Shown: in pieces, positions 56,570 to 64,000 of the stretch
Layout of the letters: each line of letters opens with the position of its first letter
Position numbering within the stretch: the stretch's first letter is position 1
Source of the DNA: JBFAPK01 sp040676675
GTDB taxonomy: Bacteria > Actinomycetota > Actinomycetes > Mycobacteriales > Micromonosporaceae
Assembly: GCF_040676675.1 (NCBI RefSeq)
Contig: NZ_JBFAPK010000003.1
Coordinates: forward strand, 286,338-350,337
Length of the DNA stretch: 64,000 nt
Reading direction: 5' to 3'
Notes under the pieces: model-generated
Database searches by the model: none
Seen by the model: the letters and a program-made list of their open reading frames with translations, nothing else
Told to the model about the DNA's origin: nothing
Program-made: the position numbers and the translations under genes

Positions 56570-58360
56570 ATGAGAACAACCCCCGTACGCGGCGCGCGCA
56601 CCCGCGCCGCCCTTCGCCGCCTGCTCGCCTGCTCGCTGGTCACGGTCGGCGTCGCCGGGCTGGTACCCGGCACGGCGGTCGCCGCCACCCGCCCCGGCGC
56701 GCCGGACCTCGGCCCCAACGTCTTCGTGTACGACCCGACGACCCCGACCGCGCAAATCCAGGCCAAGCTCGACGAACTCTTCGCGCGCCAGGAAGACAAC
56801 GAGATGGGTACCGACCGGTACGCCGTCCTGTTCAAGCCCGGCCGGTACGACGTGGACGCCCGGCTCGGCTACTACACCACCGTCGCGGGGCTGGGCCGTT
56901 CCCCCGAGGACGTCGACATCCACGGTGCGGTACGCGTCGTCGGCCAGCCCGACCCGAACTCGCCGGCCGGCATCTCCGCCCTCACGAACTTCTGGCGCTC
57001 GGTGGAGAACCTCTCCGTCACGCCGACCGACTGGTCGAACCAGTGGGCGGTGTCGCAGGCATCCCCGATGCGGCGGGTCCACATCCGCGGCACCCTCTGG
57101 CTGGAGCCGGGCAACGGCGGCTACTCCAGCGGCGGCTTCATCGCCGACTCCAAGGTGGACGGCGTCACCATCAACGGCTCCCAGCAGCAGTGGCTGACCC
57201 GGGACAGCGAACTCGGCGACGCCTGGACGAACGGCGTGTGGAACCAGGTCTTCTCCGGCGTGCTCGGCGCGCCCGAGCAGGGCTTCCCGAACCCGCCGTA
57301 CACGACGCTGCCGACCAGCCCGGTGACCCGCGAGAAGCCGTACCTCTACGTCGACGACTCCGGGGACTACCGGGTCTTCGTACCCGGGCTCCGGCACGAC
57401 ACGGCCGGTACGACCTGGGCCGACGGGCGGCGGCAGCCCGGCTACTCGCTGCCGCTGCGCGACTTCTTCGTCGCCCGCCCCGGCGACAGCGCACGCGAGA
57501 TCAACCACGCCCTGGCGCGCGGCCGGCACCTGCTGCTCACCCCGGGCGTGTACCACCTGGACCGGGCGCTGCGGGTCACCCGCCCGGACACCGTGGTGCT
57601 GGGCCTCGGCATGCCGAGCCTCGCCCCGGACACCGGGGACGCCGCGCTGCGCGTCGACGACGTGGACGGCGTACGCGTGGCGGGCCTGCTGGTCGACGCC
57701 GGCCCCCGCCGCTCGGACGTGCTGGTCGAGGTCGGCGGGCGGCACAGCCACCGCGACCACGCCCGCAACCCGATCTCGTTGCAGGACGTCTTCTTCCGCA
57801 TCGGCGGCCCCTGGCTGGGGCGGGCGACCACGAGCCTCGTGGTCAACAGCGACGACACGCTGATCGACAACATCTGGGCCTGGCGCGGTGACCACGGCAA
57901 CGGGATCGGCTGGACCAGCAACACCGCCGACACCGGCGTGGTGGTCAACGGGGACGACGTGACCGCGTACGGGCTCTTCGTCGAGCACTACCAGCGGTAC
58001 CAGACGATCTGGACCGGTGAGCGGGGCCGGACGGTCTTCTACCAGAGCGAGCTGCCGTACGACCCGCCGAGCCAGGCGGCGTGGACCAGCCCGACCGGCA
58101 ACGGCTGGGCGTCGTACCGGGTCGCGCCCGGCGTACGCGCGCACGAGGCGTGGGGTCTCGGCGTCTACTCGTACTTCAACCAGGGCGTGGACATCCGTGC
58201 CGCGCGGGCCATCGAGGCGCCCCGGTCGCCCCGGGTCCGCTTCCACGACATGGTCACCGTCTTCCTCAACGGCAGCGGCGGCATCGAGCGGACGATCAAC
58301 GAGGCCGGCGTACCGGTGGTCGGCTCGTACGGCACGAGCAACGTGGTCAGCTACCCGTAG
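56570..58360 (+). CDS. secreted right-handed beta-helix protein
   Basis: A 596-residue exported protein. The signal peptide is residues ~1-39 (twin-Arg-like ARTRAALRRLL then a hydrophobic core). The mature part has short repeating strands with Gly/Asn turns, for example 'VYDPTTPTAQIQAKLDELFARQEDNEMGTDRYAVLFKPGRYDVD', typical of pectate-lyase-like or GH55-type beta-helices. Related proteins are often mislabelled 'adenylyl cyclase'. I see no GH55 catalytic signature I can name, so the activity is unknown. The ATG at 56570 follows GGTAGG. A LacI-type palindrome precedes it and a 16-bp hairpin follows. Confidence 0.82.
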   Translation: MRTTPVRGARTRAALRRLLACSLVTVGVAGLVPGTAVAATRPGAPDLGPNVFVYDPTTPTAQIQAKLDELFARQEDNEMGTDRYAVLFKPGRYDVDARLGYYTTVAGLGRSPEDVDIHGAVRVVGQPDPNSPAGISALTNFWRSVENLSVTPTDWSNQWAVSQASPMRRVHIRGTLWLEPGNGGYSSGGFIADSKVDGVTINGSQQQWLTRDSELGDAWTNGVWNQVFSGVLGAPEQGFPNPPYTTLPTSPVTREKPYLYVDDSGDYRVFVPGLRHDTAGTTWADGRRQPGYSLPLRDFFVARPGDSAREINHALARGRHLLLTPGVYHLDRALRVTRPDTVVLGLGMPSLAPDTGDAALRVDDVDGVRVAGLLVDAGPRRSDVLVEVGGRHSHRDHARNPISLQDVFFRIGGPWLGRATTSLVVNSDDTLIDNIWAWRGDHGNGIGWTSNTADTGVVVNGDDVTAYGLFVEHYQRYQTIWTGERGRTVFYQSELPYDPPSQAAWTSPTGNGWASYRVAPGVRAHEAWGLGVYSYFNQGVDIRAARAIEAPRSPRVRFHDMVTVFLNGSGGIERTINEAGVPVVGSYGTSNVVSYP

Positions 58361-58436
58361 CTCGGTCGGCGCGTACGGCGGGACCGCCCGGACAGCGGGA
58401 CCGCCCCGCGCGACGGGACCGCCCGGACTGCGGCGT

Positions 58437-58471
58437 GCCCGGGAGGTCGGCGGAACGCCGACCTCCCGGGC
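58437..58471 (+). terminator. 16-bp hairpin terminator
   Basis: A perfect 16-bp stem: GCCCGGGAGGTCGGCG (58437-58452), loop GAA, and its complement at 58456-58471, about 77 bases after the beta-helix gene stop. Three degenerate GGGACCGCCC repeats lie between. Confidence 0.85.
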
Positions 58472-58561
58472 CGCGCGCCGGAGGGAATTGACATTCGCCA
58501 CGGTCCGGAGTTTCCTGTCATGCCAGAGCCATGCTTTGGCGAAAAGTTTCCAGAACGGGGG

Positions 58562-59656
58562 ATGGGAATGCTCCGGATCCGACGCCGAGCGGGTGCGCTG
58601 CTGCTGGCGCTGGCGGCGGCGATCGTGCTCACGCCGGCGAGCGCCTCGGCCGAATCGGGCGGCACGGCCGGCGCCGCGGCGGCCGACCCGACGGTGACCT
58701 GCGACGGCAACGGCACCACCGGTCGCCGGGTGCAGCTGGTCTACGTGCGCGGCGACCAGACCGCCGACCGGTACGACCAGATGCTGCCGCAGTTCCGCAC
58801 CTGGGCCAACCAGATCGACGCCGAGTTCGTCACCGCCGGCACGCAGACCGGCAACGCCCGGCACGTCCGGTACGTGCACGACGCCAACTGCGTCGCGGTG
58901 GTGAGCCGCGAGGTGATCCCGCAGGCCAGCATGGGCGCGCCGCAGAGCATCACCGACGTGCTGAAGACCCGTGGCTACAACCGGTCGGACCGCAAGTACG
59001 TGGTCTGGTACGACGCGCCCGGCTGCGGCCTCGCCTACGGCAACGGCGGGGACGACCGGGCCGCCGCGACCAACCCGTACAACGCCGGCCCGCACTACGC
59101 CACCGTCGGCACGAGCTGCTGGACCTGGCACGCCACCGCCCACGAGCTGCTGCACAACCTCGGCGCGGTACAGGCCTCCGCCCCGCACGGCACGCCGTAC
59201 GGCCACTGCTGGGACGACGAGGACATCATGTGCTACGACGACGGCGGCCTCCCGTCGGGCGGACTCGTCAAGCGCTGCGCGGGCGCGCCGGAGAACCAGA
59301 TCGACTGCAACCACGACGACTACTTCAACGTGAGCCCGGCGGCGAACAGCTACCTCGCCACCCACTGGAACGTCGCCTACAGCCTGTACCTGATCGACGG
59401 GGCGCCGGCGCACGGCGAGGCGCGTACCGACTCGGGCATCCCGGTGAACGTCCGTTCCGGCCCGCACACCAGCAGCCCGATCGTCGGTACGGTCGCCAGC
59501 GGCGCCTCGGTGCCGATCTACTGCCAGGTCGTCGGCGACACCGTCACCGGCAAGTACGGCACGTCGAACCTGTGGGACCGGATCCGCACCGGCGGCTACG
59601 TCTCCGACACGTACGTCTACACCGGCACGGACGGCCGGGTCGCGCCGAACTGCTGA
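58562..59656 (+). CDS. secreted zinc metalloprotease-like protein with C-terminal SH3 domain
   Basis: A 364-residue exported protein. The signal peptide (MGMLRIRRRAGALLLALAAAIVLT...) ends near residue 33. A metallopeptidase-like core follows, with the zinc motif 'TAHELLHNLGAVQ' (HExxHxxG) and a downstream 'MCYDDGG' turn that could be a Met-turn. Six or more cysteines in the core suggest disulphides. A C-terminal bacterial SH3 domain ('GIPVNVRSGPHTSSPIVGTVASGASVPIYCQV') probably binds the cell wall. The start is ATG 58562, or 58568. Confidence 0.88.
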   Translation: MGMLRIRRRAGALLLALAAAIVLTPASASAESGGTAGAAAADPTVTCDGNGTTGRRVQLVYVRGDQTADRYDQMLPQFRTWANQIDAEFVTAGTQTGNARHVRYVHDANCVAVVSREVIPQASMGAPQSITDVLKTRGYNRSDRKYVVWYDAPGCGLAYGNGGDDRAAATNPYNAGPHYATVGTSCWTWHATAHELLHNLGAVQASAPHGTPYGHCWDDEDIMCYDDGGLPSGGLVKRCAGAPENQIDCNHDDYFNVSPAANSYLATHWNVAYSLYLIDGAPAHGEARTDSGIPVNVRSGPHTSSPIVGTVASGASVPIYCQVVGDTVTGKYGTSNLWDRIRTGGYVSDTYVYTGTDGRVAPNC

Positions 59657-59677
59657 CCCTCACCCCACCCGCCCCCA

Positions 59678-59747
59678 CCTCGTCGATCTAGGGCAAATCC
59701 CCGTAGTTTGATCTCCAATCACCACGATTTGCCCTAGATCGACGAGG
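59678..59747. repeat. 22-bp perfect inverted repeat, overlapping the AraC gene stop
   Basis: Arms 59678-59699 and 59726-59747 are perfect complements over 22 bp with a 26-base loop. The left arm starts 21 bases after the metalloprotease stop. The right arm contains the last codons and TAG stop of the AraC gene on the other strand (encoding SSSI-stop). It can act as a bidirectional terminator; its length and A/T-containing core are unlike the all-GC hairpins elsewhere here. Confidence 0.9.
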
Positions 59748-60561
59748 AGTACCGCCCGGGCGTGGCGCCGAGGTAGCGGCGGAAGTGCCGGGTGAGGTGC
59801 GCCTGGTCGTGGAAGCCGACCGCGACGGCGACCTCGGCGGCCGGCTGCCCGGCGAGGAGCCGGCGGCGCGCCATGTCGATCCGCCGGCCGGTGAGGTAAC
59901 GGTGCGGCGGCAGCCCGAACGCGCGGGTGAACGAGCGCACCAGGTGGCTGGGGTCGGCGTGCAGGACCTCCGCGGCCTGCCGCAGCGAGATGCCCTGCCC
60001 GGCGTGCGCGTCCAGGAGTTCTCGCAGCTCGTCGGCGAGACGGCCGGGCCGCGCCGGCGGTACGCCGGTACGCCGGCCGAGGTGCCGGCGCAGCCGCTCG
60101 CCCACGAAGGCGAGCCGGCTCTCCGCCTCGAACGCCTCGACGGCGTCGAGCCCCGCGCGGGCCGGACCGGCGCCGACGAGGGCGCGGTGCAACTGGTCGA
60201 TCCGCTGGCGCAGCAGGGGATCGTGCAGGCTCGGCGTGCCGACCGCCGCGCCGATCAGCCCCGGGTCGAGGACCCGCTCGTCGAGGTAGAGGACCCGCTT
60301 GCGAAAGCCGTGGCGGGTGGCCGCGCGGCCGTCGTGGCTGACGTGCGGGGGCAGCAGGGTCACCTCGCCGCCGACCGCGCCGTGCCCGTGCCGGTCGAGG
60401 TCGTACCGGATCGCCCCGTCGTCGACGATCAGCAGGGTCCAGGTGTCGTGGGTGTGGGCCGGGTAGGCGTGCCCGACGAAGTGGGCGTGGAACACCTCGG
60501 TGATCCCGTCCACCGCTGGGCGCCAAGCCCTGACCTGCTCCGACGGGCGCGCGTAGGGCAC
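59734..60561 (-). CDS. AraC-family regulator with cupin-type sensor domain
   Basis: A 275-residue regulator. The N-terminal ~150 residues form an AraC-type cupin ('ITEVFHAHFVGHAYPAHTHDTWTLLIVDDGAIRYDL ... LLPPHVSHDGR'). The C-terminal double HTH is 'ISLRQAAEVLHADPSHLVRSFTRAFGLPPHRYLTGRRIDMARRRL' plus 'AEVAVAVGFHDQAHLTRHFRRYLGATPGRY'. I use the GTG at 60561; a TTG further up (60576) is open too, and neither has a strong ribosome site. It is divergent from the DUF2000 gene (60612), which it probably regulates. Confidence 0.9.
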   Translation of the reverse strand: MPYARPSEQVRAWRPAVDGITEVFHAHFVGHAYPAHTHDTWTLLIVDDGAIRYDLDRHGHGAVGGEVTLLPPHVSHDGRAATRHGFRKRVLYLDERVLDPGLIGAAVGTPSLHDPLLRQRIDQLHRALVGAGPARAGLDAVEAFEAESRLAFVGERLRRHLGRRTGVPPARPGRLADELRELLDAHAGQGISLRQAAEVLHADPSHLVRSFTRAFGLPPHRYLTGRRIDMARRRLLAGQPAAEVAVAVGFHDQAHLTRHFRRYLGATPGRYSSSI

Positions 60562-60611
60562 ATCAGAAACGTACAAGACCGGGCCGGGCCCGTCGGGCCA
60601 GAGTGAGGTGC

Positions 60612-61025
60612 ATGACCGTTCCCGCTACGAAGATCGCTGTACTGCTCCGCGACGACCTGGCGAGCTGGCAGCGTCTCAACGTCACCGCCTTCCTCGTCAG
60701 CGGCATCGCGGCGAGCGTGCCCGAGACGATCGGCGAGCCCTACGCCGACGCCGACGGCACGAAGTACCTGCCGATGTTCGGCCAACCCGTCCTCGTCTTC
60801 GCCGGTGACCGGGCGGTGCTCGCCGCGGCGCACGGCCGGGCGCTCGAACGCGGCCTCGGCATCGCGGTCTTCACCGCCGATCTCTTCGCCACCGGCAACG
60901 ATGAGGACAACCGGGCGGCGGTGCGGGCCGTGCCGCGGGCCGCGCTCGACCTGGTCGGGATAGCGCTGCACGGGCCGCGCAACGCCGTCGACAAGGCGCT
61001 CAAGGGGGCGCGCCTGCATCCCTGA
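60612..61025 (+). CDS. DUF2000-family protein
   Basis: A 137-residue protein resembling the DUF2000 family: 'KIAVLLRDDLASWQRLNVTAFLVSGIAA', 'YLPMFGQPVLVFAGDRAVLAAAHGRALERGLGIAVFTADLF' and 'LDLVGIALHGPRNAVDKALKGARL'. The fold is a compact alpha/beta domain. The family often sits next to AraC regulators, as here, with 50 bases between the two starts. The start is ATG 60612 behind GTGAGGTG. Function unknown, probably small-molecule handling. Confidence 0.85.
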   Translation: MTVPATKIAVLLRDDLASWQRLNVTAFLVSGIAASVPETIGEPYADADGTKYLPMFGQPVLVFAGDRAVLAAAHGRALERGLGIAVFTADLFATGNDEDNRAAVRAVPRAALDLVGIALHGPRNAVDKALKGARLHP

Positions 61026-61156
61026 GCCGGAGCGAGGGGCCGCCCGCTCGCCCGGACGAGCGGGCTACCCGCGCCCTGGGCTATCCGTCCCCTGGGCACG
61101 GCTCGCATTCCTGGGCGGGGGAGTGCGCGGGAGTGCGCCCGGGGGCCGGAAAGGAC

Positions 61157-61196
61157 GGGACCGCCGCCCCGGCCGGGTGGCCGGGACGGCGGTCCC
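61157..61196 (-). terminator. hairpin terminator after Hsp20 gene
   Basis: A stem of 17 pairs with one mismatch: GGGACCGCCG-C-CCCGGCC (61157-61174), loop GGGT, and GGCCGGG-A-CGGCGGTCCC (61179-61196), 26 bases past the Hsp20 stop at 61223. Confidence 0.8.
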
Positions 61197-61222
61197 GGTG
61201 GTTTGTCGGACCTCCCGACGGG

Positions 61223-61705
61223 TCAGGCAGTGGGCTGCTCGGGGGCGGAACCGACCGCCCTGGTCTCCGCGTCACCGGAGGTGACGGCGATCCGGCGCGC
61301 CCCGGTGCCGGCGTACGCCCCGGCCACCCGGACGTTCAGCACGCCCGCGTCGTACGAGGCGCTGACCGCGTCGGCGGTCACGTGCGCCGGGAGGGTGAAC
61401 GACCGGCGGAACGAGCCGTACCGGACCTCGCGTACCGTCCGGCCGTCGCGCTCCTCGGCGCGCTCGTCGCGGCGCTCACCGCGTACCACCAACCGGCCGC
61501 GGTCGACCTCTACCGTCACGTCCTTGTCGACGTCCAGCCCGGGCAGCTCGACCCGGACCACCGCGTCGTCGCCGTCGCGGGCGACCTCCGCGGCCGGGGT
61601 GAAACCGGTCGGCCGGGTCGCGACCGGCCCGAAGGCGCTCCGGACCAGCGCGTCGAACTCGGCGAACGGGTCCCGTCGGGTCCACAGCGAAACCGTGCTC
61701 ATCAT
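61223..61705 (-). CDS. small heat-shock protein Hsp20
   Basis: A 160-residue alpha-crystallin-type chaperone. The central beta-sandwich (residues ~40-125) includes 'DDAVVRVELPGLDVDKDVTVEVDRGRLVVRGERRDE' and the conserved 'YGSFRRSFTLPAHVTADAVSASYDAGVLNVRV'. The N-terminus (MMSTVSLWTRRDPFAEFDALVR) is typical of actinobacterial Hsp18-type proteins. ATG 61705 follows GAGGAGAG; a second ATG lies 3 bases later. A HAIR box (HspR operator) upstream implies heat-inducible control. Confidence 0.94.
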   Translation of the reverse strand: MMSTVSLWTRRDPFAEFDALVRSAFGPVATRPTGFTPAAEVARDGDDAVVRVELPGLDVDKDVTVEVDRGRLVVRGERRDERAEERDGRTVREVRYGSFRRSFTLPAHVTADAVSASYDAGVLNVRVAGAYAGTGARRIAVTSGDAETRAVGSAPEQPTA

Positions 61706-61756
61706 GCTCTCCTCAGGTACCACTGGACCGGCCGTACCGGCCGGCATCAGAGGTAA

Positions 61757-61777
61757 CTTGAGTCGACCCGACTCAAT
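61757..61777. promoter_or_regulatory. HAIR element (HspR operator)
   Basis: CTTGAGT (61757-61763), seven bases, ACTCAAT (61771-61777) matches the HAIR consensus CTTGAGT-N7-ACTCAAG at 13 of 14 specified positions. It is 52 bases upstream of the Hsp20 start. HspR is not encoded in the window. Confidence 0.88.
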
Positions 61778-61856
61778 TCCCGTTCCGGGCGGGAGAGTTG
61801 TCGGGGTGGTATGAGGTGCAATGGAGCGGGAAGCACGCAACTCGGGAGGGGTGGGC

Positions 61857-62225
61857 ATGGACGCCAACGAGATCGAGTTCCTCAAGGTCGTCCCCATGTT
61901 CCCGGTCCGGGACGTCCCCGCGGCCGTCCGCTTCTACGCCGGGACGCTCGGGTTCGCCGTCGGCGGGCAGAGCGGGGAAGAGTTCGCCTCCGTCTTCCGG
62001 GGACCGATCGCCGAGGTCAACATCTACCTGCGGCGCGAGACGGAGCCGTTCACCCCGGCCGAGTGCTTCGTCCTGGTCGAGGACCCGGACGCCCTGCATG
62101 ACGCGTACGCCGCGCGCGGCGTACGCGTGATCGAGCCACCGCACGACACCGAGTGGGGCTACCGGCAGTTCACCCTCGCCGATCCGGACGGGCACCGGCT
62201 GCACCTGTTCCGCTTCCTGAGCTGA
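61857..62225 (+). CDS. VOC-family protein (glyoxalase/bleomycin-resistance type)
   Basis: A 122-residue single-domain VOC protein: 'KVVPMFPVRDVPAAVRFYAGTLGFAVGG' and the second repeat 'EPFTPAECFVLVEDPDALHDAYAARGVRVIEPPHDTEWGYRQFTLADPDGHRLHLF'. The Glu/His metal pattern of glyoxalase I is only partly visible. The ATG at 61857 follows GGGAGGGG. It is divergent from Hsp20 and unrelated to it. Possible roles are drug binding or small-molecule isomerisation. Confidence 0.88.
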   Translation: MDANEIEFLKVVPMFPVRDVPAAVRFYAGTLGFAVGGQSGEEFASVFRGPIAEVNIYLRRETEPFTPAECFVLVEDPDALHDAYAARGVRVIEPPHDTEWGYRQFTLADPDGHRLHLFRFLS

Positions 62226-62238
62226 CGGGCCGCCCGGA

Positions 62239-62312
62239 GGCTCAGCCCGCCGCCTTGGAGGCTCAGCCCGCCGCCTCGGGGGCTTAGCCCGCGCTCAGCC
62301 CGCCGCCTCGGG
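62239..62312. repeat. degenerate ~21-bp tandem repeats at the VOC gene 3' end
   Basis: Units GGCTCAGCCCGCCGCCTTGG (from 62239), the same with CTCGG (from 62260), a partial unit (from 62281) and a fourth copy (62293-62312). The last one is the 3' end of the convergent VOC gene (encoding PEAAG-stop), so the gene end has been copied downstream. Confidence 0.75.
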
Positions 62313-62723
62313 GGAGAAGGGGCGCGGCTCGACGAGCACGAGCCAGTTGCCCGAGTTGTCCCGCATGACCGCCTCGACGCCGTACGGGCGCTCGGCCGGC
62401 TCCTGCAGGAAGGTCACGCCCTTCGCGCTGAGCTCCTCGAACGTCTTGCGGCAGTCGTCCACCCGCAGGCCCAGCCCGCCCATCTCGCCCTTCTCCAACT
62501 GGCGCCGGTAGAAGTCGGCCGCCTCCGGGTTCAGCGGGGGGCCGGGCACCATCAGGGTGACCTCCAGCTCCGGTTGGCTCGGGTGCCGCAGGGTGACCCA
62601 GCGGAAGCCCTCGCCCATCGAGACGTCGGTGCCGGCCTCGAAGCCGAGCACGTCGACGTAGAAGTCGCGCGCCTTGTCCTGGTCGAGGCAGTAGACCGTG
62701 ACCAGCGAGATGTTCGTAATCAT
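62295..62723 (-). CDS. VOC-family protein, partner of AraC regulator
   Basis: A 142-residue VOC protein: 'ISLVTVYCLDQDKARDFYVDVLGFEAGTDVSM', 'EVTLMVPGPPLNPEAADFYRRQLEKG' and 'FEELSAKGVTFLQEPAERPYGVEAVMRDNSGNWLVLVEP'. The start is ATG at 62723, only 9 bases downstream of the AraC-family gene, so they form an operon. AraC+VOC pairs are common in actinobacteria. The gene's 3' end lies in a tandem repeat. Confidence 0.9.
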   Translation of the reverse strand: MITNISLVTVYCLDQDKARDFYVDVLGFEAGTDVSMGEGFRWVTLRHPSQPELEVTLMVPGPPLNPEAADFYRRQLEKGEMGGLGLRVDDCRKTFEELSAKGVTFLQEPAERPYGVEAVMRDNSGNWLVLVEPRPFSPEAAG

Positions 62724-62732
62724 GCGACCAAG

Positions 62733-63266
62733 CTAGTCCCCGCCGATCGGCCGGGGCTTCTCCGAGATTGCGCCGTTCCCGCTGGTGGGGGCGGGGGTCG
62801 CGGTACCGGGCAGGTCGAGCACCCCGCGCATGAACAACCAGCAGCCGGGCACGTGCGGGCCGCCCCGGGCCGCCCACCGGTCGCGGTAGCCGGTCGGGCT
62901 CTCGCCGACCAACTGGGCGAAACGGGACGAGAACGAGCCGAGGCTGGCGAAGCCCACCGCCATGCAGACCTCGGTGACCGTGAGGTTGGCCGAGCGGAGC
63001 AGGTCCTGGGCCCGCTCGATCCGGCGCCGGGTCAGGTACCGGATCGGCGTCTCGCCGTACGTGGCCTCGAAGCAGCGGGCGAAGTGGAACTTCGAGACGC
63101 CGGCCACCCGGGCGAGCTGGTCGAGGTCCAGCGGCAGCCGGTAGCGCCGGTCGATGTGGTCGCGGGCCCGGCGCAGGTGGGGGAGCAGTTCGACCGCGAC
63201 GGTACGGGCCGTGCGGTTGGCCGCCGGCCGCCCGGTTCGCGTGCGGGCACTGCCACGGGCCGTCAT
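62733..63266 (-). CDS. AraC-family DNA-binding protein
   Basis: A 177-residue regulator with only the AraC DNA-binding domain: 'LDLDQLARVAGVSKFHFARCFEATYGETPIRYLTRRRIERAQDLLRSANLTVTEVCMAVGFASLGSFSSRFAQLVGESPTGYRDRW'. The N-terminal ~25 residues are basic; the tail after residue ~150 is short and disordered. The start is ATG at 63266. It is the first gene of an operon with a VOC protein. Such short AraC proteins may act without their own ligand domain, perhaps sensing through a partner (inference). Confidence 0.88.
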   Translation of the reverse strand: MTARGSARTRTGRPAANRTARTVAVELLPHLRRARDHIDRRYRLPLDLDQLARVAGVSKFHFARCFEATYGETPIRYLTRRRIERAQDLLRSANLTVTEVCMAVGFASLGSFSSRFAQLVGESPTGYRDRWAARGGPHVPGCWLFMRGVLDLPGTATPAPTSGNGAISEKPRPIGGD

Positions 63267-63413
63267 ACCGCCAGGTTAGGGCCCGTATCGTCGCCCCGCG
63301 CACCCGGGCCGGCCGCTCGGCGCCGGGCCCTCGCGGCCGGGCCGCTCGTCGTCGGGGCGCCGGGTCCGCGGTGCGGGCCTCGCGCCCGCGTACGGCGGCG
63401 GCGCGGGGTGCTG

Positions 63414-64000
63414 TCAGCGGCCGTAGATCCGCCTGATCATGCGGGCGATCCGGGCGACCTGCGCGGGGGTGCGTTCGAAGGTCATCGTGGGCAGCGGCGA
63501 GCGCCCCCGCCGACGCGCGATCGACTGGCTGCGGCTGAACTCGCGCAGCCCGTCGTCGCCGTGGGTACGCCCGAAGCCGGAGTCGCCGACGCCCCCGTAC
63601 GGCAGCCCCGCCACCGCCGTGAAGCTCAGTACGGAGTTGATGGCGACCATGCCGGTGCGCAGTTGGCGGGCGATGGTGGTGGCGTTGCGTTTGGCGAAGA
63701 CGGCGGCGCCGAGGCCGTAGCGGGTGTTGTTGGCGTGGGTGATGGCTTCGTCGGTGGTGGCGACGCGGGTGATGGTGAGGGTGGGGCCGAAGGTCTCCTC
63801 CTGGACGGCGGCGGCGTCGGGAGGGACGTTGGTGAGGATGGTGGGGTGGACGTAGGGGGGTTGGATGGCGTCGGGTCCGCCGAGGGGGGCGTGGGCGCCG
63901 TGGGCGAGGGCGTCGTCGATGTGGCGGCGGATGGTGTCGATCTGGGCGGGCATGGTGATGGGGCCGATGTCGGCGTTGTCGGGGCCGACGGTGAGTTTGC
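63414..64000 (-). CDS. aldehyde dehydrogenase (N-terminus beyond window)
   Basis: The last ~195 residues of an NAD(P)-dependent aldehyde dehydrogenase. The frame remains open to the right edge, so the gene starts outside. Visible family features are 'LTVGPDNADIGPITMPAQIDTIRRHIDDALAHGA', 'VQEETFGPTLTITRVATTDEAI', 'NNTRYGLGAAVFAKRN' and 'LPYGGVGDSGFGRTHGDDGLREFSRSQSI'. The active-site Cys lies upstream, beyond the window. Substrate unknown. Confidence 0.92.
   Translation of the reverse strand, partial: KLTVGPDNADIGPITMPAQIDTIRRHIDDALAHGAHAPLGGPDAIQPPYVHPTILTNVPPDAAAVQEETFGPTLTITRVATTDEAITHANNTRYGLGAAVFAKRNATTIARQLRTGMVAINSVLSFTAVAGLPYGGVGDSGFGRTHGDDGLREFSRSQSIARRRGRSPLPTMTFERTPAQVARIARMIRRIYGR

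Noticed and set aside
58380..58440. Degenerate GGGACCGCCC repeats as a possible operator array
   Set aside because: They lie between a stop codon and a strong terminator, are irregular in spacing and have no dyad symmetry.

Overview
This 64 kb window is high-GC DNA with dense genes and many GTG starts. Gene families include XRE/TPR and WYL regulators, an Hsp70-MmpS fusion, a polyketide-exporter type ABC permease, a HAIR-controlled Hsp20 and many secreted hydrolases. The closest fit is a chromosomal accessory region of a filamentous actinobacterium, probably Micromonosporaceae. The genus is an inference. I see no tRNA, rRNA, CRISPR array, phage or complete insertion sequence.

Region by region. 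0-5 kb: an NmrA-type NAD(P)-binding protein divergent from a WYL regulator, then an XRE/TPR regulator plus Nudix hydrolase divergent from three tiny, translationally overlapping genes. 5-11 kb: an APH(6)-type phosphotransferase, an SRPBCC/ArsR pair, a membrane protein/winged-helix pair behind twin operators, a luciferase-like flavin oxidoreductase behind another twin operator, and a membrane-anchored Hsp70-like protein. 11-20 kb: a 1,523-residue secreted GH2 beta-galactosidase, a membrane protein, a PknB-type kinase, a P450 with an unusual active site, and a truncated haemoglobin. 20-23.5 kb: a scarred segment with an IS30 transposase tail fused to a beheaded pyrE, a DUF4291 gene, and an S8 protease preceded by the deleted remains of a second copy. 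23.5-28.3 kb: a TetR/ABC-2 exporter operon and NhaA. 28.4-36 kb: a complete L-rhamnose operon (isomerase, bifunctional aldolase/dehydrogenase, a 33-codon bridge ORF, rhamnulokinase, LacI regulator) divergent from an alditol-oxidase-like gene, with a LacI-type palindrome between. 36-46 kb: a HemK-like methyltransferase with a structured leader, membrane and secreted proteins of unknown role, a second WYL regulator, DinB, VOC and MBL proteins, a divergent response-regulator/kinase pair, a manganese catalase and a hemerythrin. 46-54 kb: a GT39-like transferase overlapping a flavin oxidoreductase, a GH43 lipoprotein, LtrA and a MurA homologue. 54-64 kb: an azoreductase behind twin operators, a GH3 lipoprotein, a secreted beta-helix protein behind a LacI-type palindrome, a secreted HExxH metalloprotease with SH3 domain, two AraC regulators, DUF2000, Hsp20 behind a HAIR box, two VOC proteins and the end of an aldehyde dehydrogenase.

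The metabolic theme is polysaccharide and deoxysugar use (GH2, GH43, GH3, beta-helix protein, rhamnose operon), with detoxification and redox or heat stress genes between. The least ordinary features are short degenerate tandem repeats at gene 3' ends, several of them covering the stop codon; the twin operators; the rhamnose bridge ORF; the Hsp70-MmpS fusion; and the fossil protease copy. I found no convincing new multi-gene system. The best candidates for something undescribed are the XRE/Nudix locus with its three tiny genes and the tandem-repeat gene tails.
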